Made by a program: the position numbers and the translations under genes. The notes below the pieces were generated by a model that made no database searches, had not been told where the DNA came from, and saw only the letters and a program-made list of their open reading frames with translations. Positions 5,619 through 6,803 of a DNA stretch of 6,803 bases are shown here, one piece after another (the stretch's first letter is position 1; every line of letters starts with the position of its first letter). Where the stretch lies: the NCBI GenBank assembly GCA_024224995.1, contig JAAENB010000092.1:1-6803 (forward strand), in the 5' to 3' direction. This DNA is from a bacterium (lineage in GTDB: Bacteria > Spirochaetota > UBA4802 > UBA5550).

Positions 5619-6803
5619 ATGGCTAATACATATGAACAAACTCAAGAATCATCAGCCGGTACTGCCGACGTTAAGCCTCGTGCAGCGTCTTCCGCTATTC
5701 CCGAACCATATACCTTTAACAAATCCCAGGAACTGTTCCAGCGTTCCGCGAAAGTTATTCCCTGCGGTCTTTACGGACATATGAGCCCCGTGGCCCTGGT
5801 TCCCACTTCCGCCTACCCGTTCTTCGCTGAAAAGGGCGAAGGCGCCTGTTTCACGGATGTGGACGGGAACGAATTTATCGACTATGGCGCCGCTTACGGC
5901 CCCATGGCACTGGGATATAATCATCCCGTTGTTGACGAAGCTGCTGCCAAACAGCAAAAAAAAGGAAACGCCATGACTGCTCCCGGAGAAATCGTGGTTG
6001 AACTTGCCGAATATATGGTTGATTCTATCCCTGTTGCCGATTGGGCTTTATTCGCCAAAAACGGCGGCGACCTCACTGCTTTCGCTCTCATGGTCGCCCG
6101 TGAAGCTACGGGCAAAAAAAAGTTTATTATGATAAAAGGCTGCTATCACGGTGTTCATCCCTGGGTCCAGACTCCGGGCCATCCCGGTACCCAGGAAGAT
6201 ATTTACGCCAATGTCATTCATATTCCCTGGAATGATACTGCGGCATTTGAAAAAGTTGTTGAAGAGAATAAAGGTGAGATTGCCGCTTTTATGGCTACTC
6301 CCTATCATCATCCTAATTTTGTTAACCAGGAATTTCCCGCTGAAGGATATTATAAAAAAATCTCCGAGATCTGCAAAAAAGAAGGGATCATCCATATTTC
6401 CGATGATGTCCGTACCGGCTTCAGAGTAAACATGGAAGGTTCCAACGAACACTTCGGATACAAACCGGATCTTATTGTTTTTTGCAAGGCCATGGCCAAC
6501 TGCTATCCCATTTCCGCCATTGTTGGTACTGATGAGCTGAGAAATACTGCCGCCAGTATCTTTTACACCGGCAGCTACTGGTACTCTGCCGTGCCTATGG
6601 CCGCCGCGCTGGCCACGCTCAAGGAAATGAAAAAGATCAACGCGCCTAAAATCATGCAGGAACAGGGAAGAAAACTGCTTACTGGGCTGGTTGACCTGGG
6701 GACCTCCTACGGGTACAATTTTAATGTAGATAACTTTGGCATGGATTCAATGCCATATCCCATTATTACAAACGATCCCAGCAGGATGCTGCACCAGGAC
6801 TGG
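5619..6803 (+). CDS. Class III PLP-dependent aminotransferase, glutamate-1-semialdehyde aminomutase-like (3' end missing)
   Basis: 395 codons are open to the window edge; the family is usually about 430-460 residues, so roughly 40-60 C-terminal residues are missing. Visible fold type I features: N-terminal strand G-x-x-x-T-D-V-D-G-N-E-F-I-D-Y (75-89), L-G-Y-N-H-P (98-103), phosphate-binding region KNGGDLTAFALMVARE (147-162), G-C-Y-H-G (174-178), PLP-pyridine Asp262 in ISDDVRTGFR, and Schiff-base Lys290 in FCKAMANCYPISAIVG. Residues 1-33 are an Ala/Ser/Thr/Pro-rich extension before the fold. The motifs differ from true HemL (SGTEA is NGGDL; DEV is DDV; the Gly-rich loop after Lys290 is AMANCYPIS), so tetrapyrrole synthesis is unlikely and the substrate is unknown. 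It would move an amino group to or within a keto or aldehyde substrate in the cytoplasm. It follows the SCP2-like gene and is probably under the same TetR-type control. Confidence 0.9.
   Translation, partial: MANTYEQTQESSAGTADVKPRAASSAIPEPYTFNKSQELFQRSAKVIPCGLYGHMSPVALVPTSAYPFFAEKGEGACFTDVDGNEFIDYGAAYGPMALGYNHPVVDEAAAKQQKKGNAMTAPGEIVVELAEYMVDSIPVADWALFAKNGGDLTAFALMVAREATGKKKFIMIKGCYHGVHPWVQTPGHPGTQEDIYANVIHIPWNDTAAFEKVVEENKGEIAAFMATPYHHPNFVNQEFPAEGYYKKISEICKKEGIIHISDDVRTGFRVNMEGSNEHFGYKPDLIVFCKAMANCYPISAIVGTDELRNTAASIFYTGSYWYSAVPMAAALATLKEMKKINAPKIMQEQGRKLLTGLVDLGTSYGYNFNVDNFGMDSMPYPIITNDPSRMLHQDW

Noticed and set aside
6048..6452. Overlapping ORFs on both strands within the aminotransferase gene
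   Set aside because: The class III aminotransferase frame is continuous here with catalytic Asp262 and the G-C-Y-H-G motif; the other frames are shadows without ribosome sites.
5619..6803. HemL (glutamate-1-semialdehyde 2,1-aminomutase) by name
   Set aside because: Overall fold matches but several HemL-specific motifs differ, so no gene symbol was given.

Overview
The window looks like chromosomal DNA of a Gram-negative-type bacterium with moderate to low GC and AT-rich intergenic regions. A Spirochaetota or Desulfobacterota member would fit: 7TMR-DISM sensor kinases, STAS proteins and SCP2-like/class III aminotransferase genes all occur there. This is an inference from gene content only, and the species cannot be named. 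No rRNA, tRNA, CRISPR array, transposase or phage gene is visible.

Layout. (1) 6-314, minus strand: a small STAS-domain protein whose usual phosphorylatable serine is replaced. (2) 315-756: a long divergent intergenic region. It carries a strong sigma70-type promoter pointing right, five tandem 12-bp repeats starting at the predicted transcription start, a G7 run and stem-loops in a leader of about 195 nt. (3) 757-1473, plus strand: a cytoplasmic protein of unknown function with a helical N-terminal half and a transthyretin/carboxypeptidase-regulatory-like beta domain. (4) 1463-4435, minus strand: a 990-residue membrane hybrid kinase, ordered signal peptide, 7TMR-DISM sensor, seven membrane segments, HisKA, HATPase, receiver, and then a second LytS/YehU-type kinase module. 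It converges on and overlaps gene (3) by 11 bp. (5) 4436-4674: a divergent control region with a leaderless-looking promoter for the kinase, and a rightward promoter flanked by two nearly identical TetR-type palindromes. (6) 4675-5433: a protein with two SCP2-like modules. (7) 5434-5618: an AT-rich spacer with short repeats. (8) 5619-6803: a class III PLP aminotransferase cut off by the window end.

How they work together. The SCP2-like protein and the aminotransferase are co-directional and probably form one unit under a TetR-family regulator that is not in the window. SCP2 domains bind lipids or acyl-CoA and TetR regulators often sense acyl-CoA or other hydrophobic ligands, so a lipid-linked amine pathway is a plausible but unproven reading. 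The hybrid kinase has no partner response regulator here. The STAS protein and gene (3) are divergent neighbours with no demonstrated link.

The most unusual points are the 12-bp repeats, which also read as a repeated MSNI tetrapeptide from the predicted +1; a G9 tract inside the kinase signal peptide, which could be phase-variable; the apparently leaderless kinase start; the double-kinase architecture; and the pair of palindromic operators.
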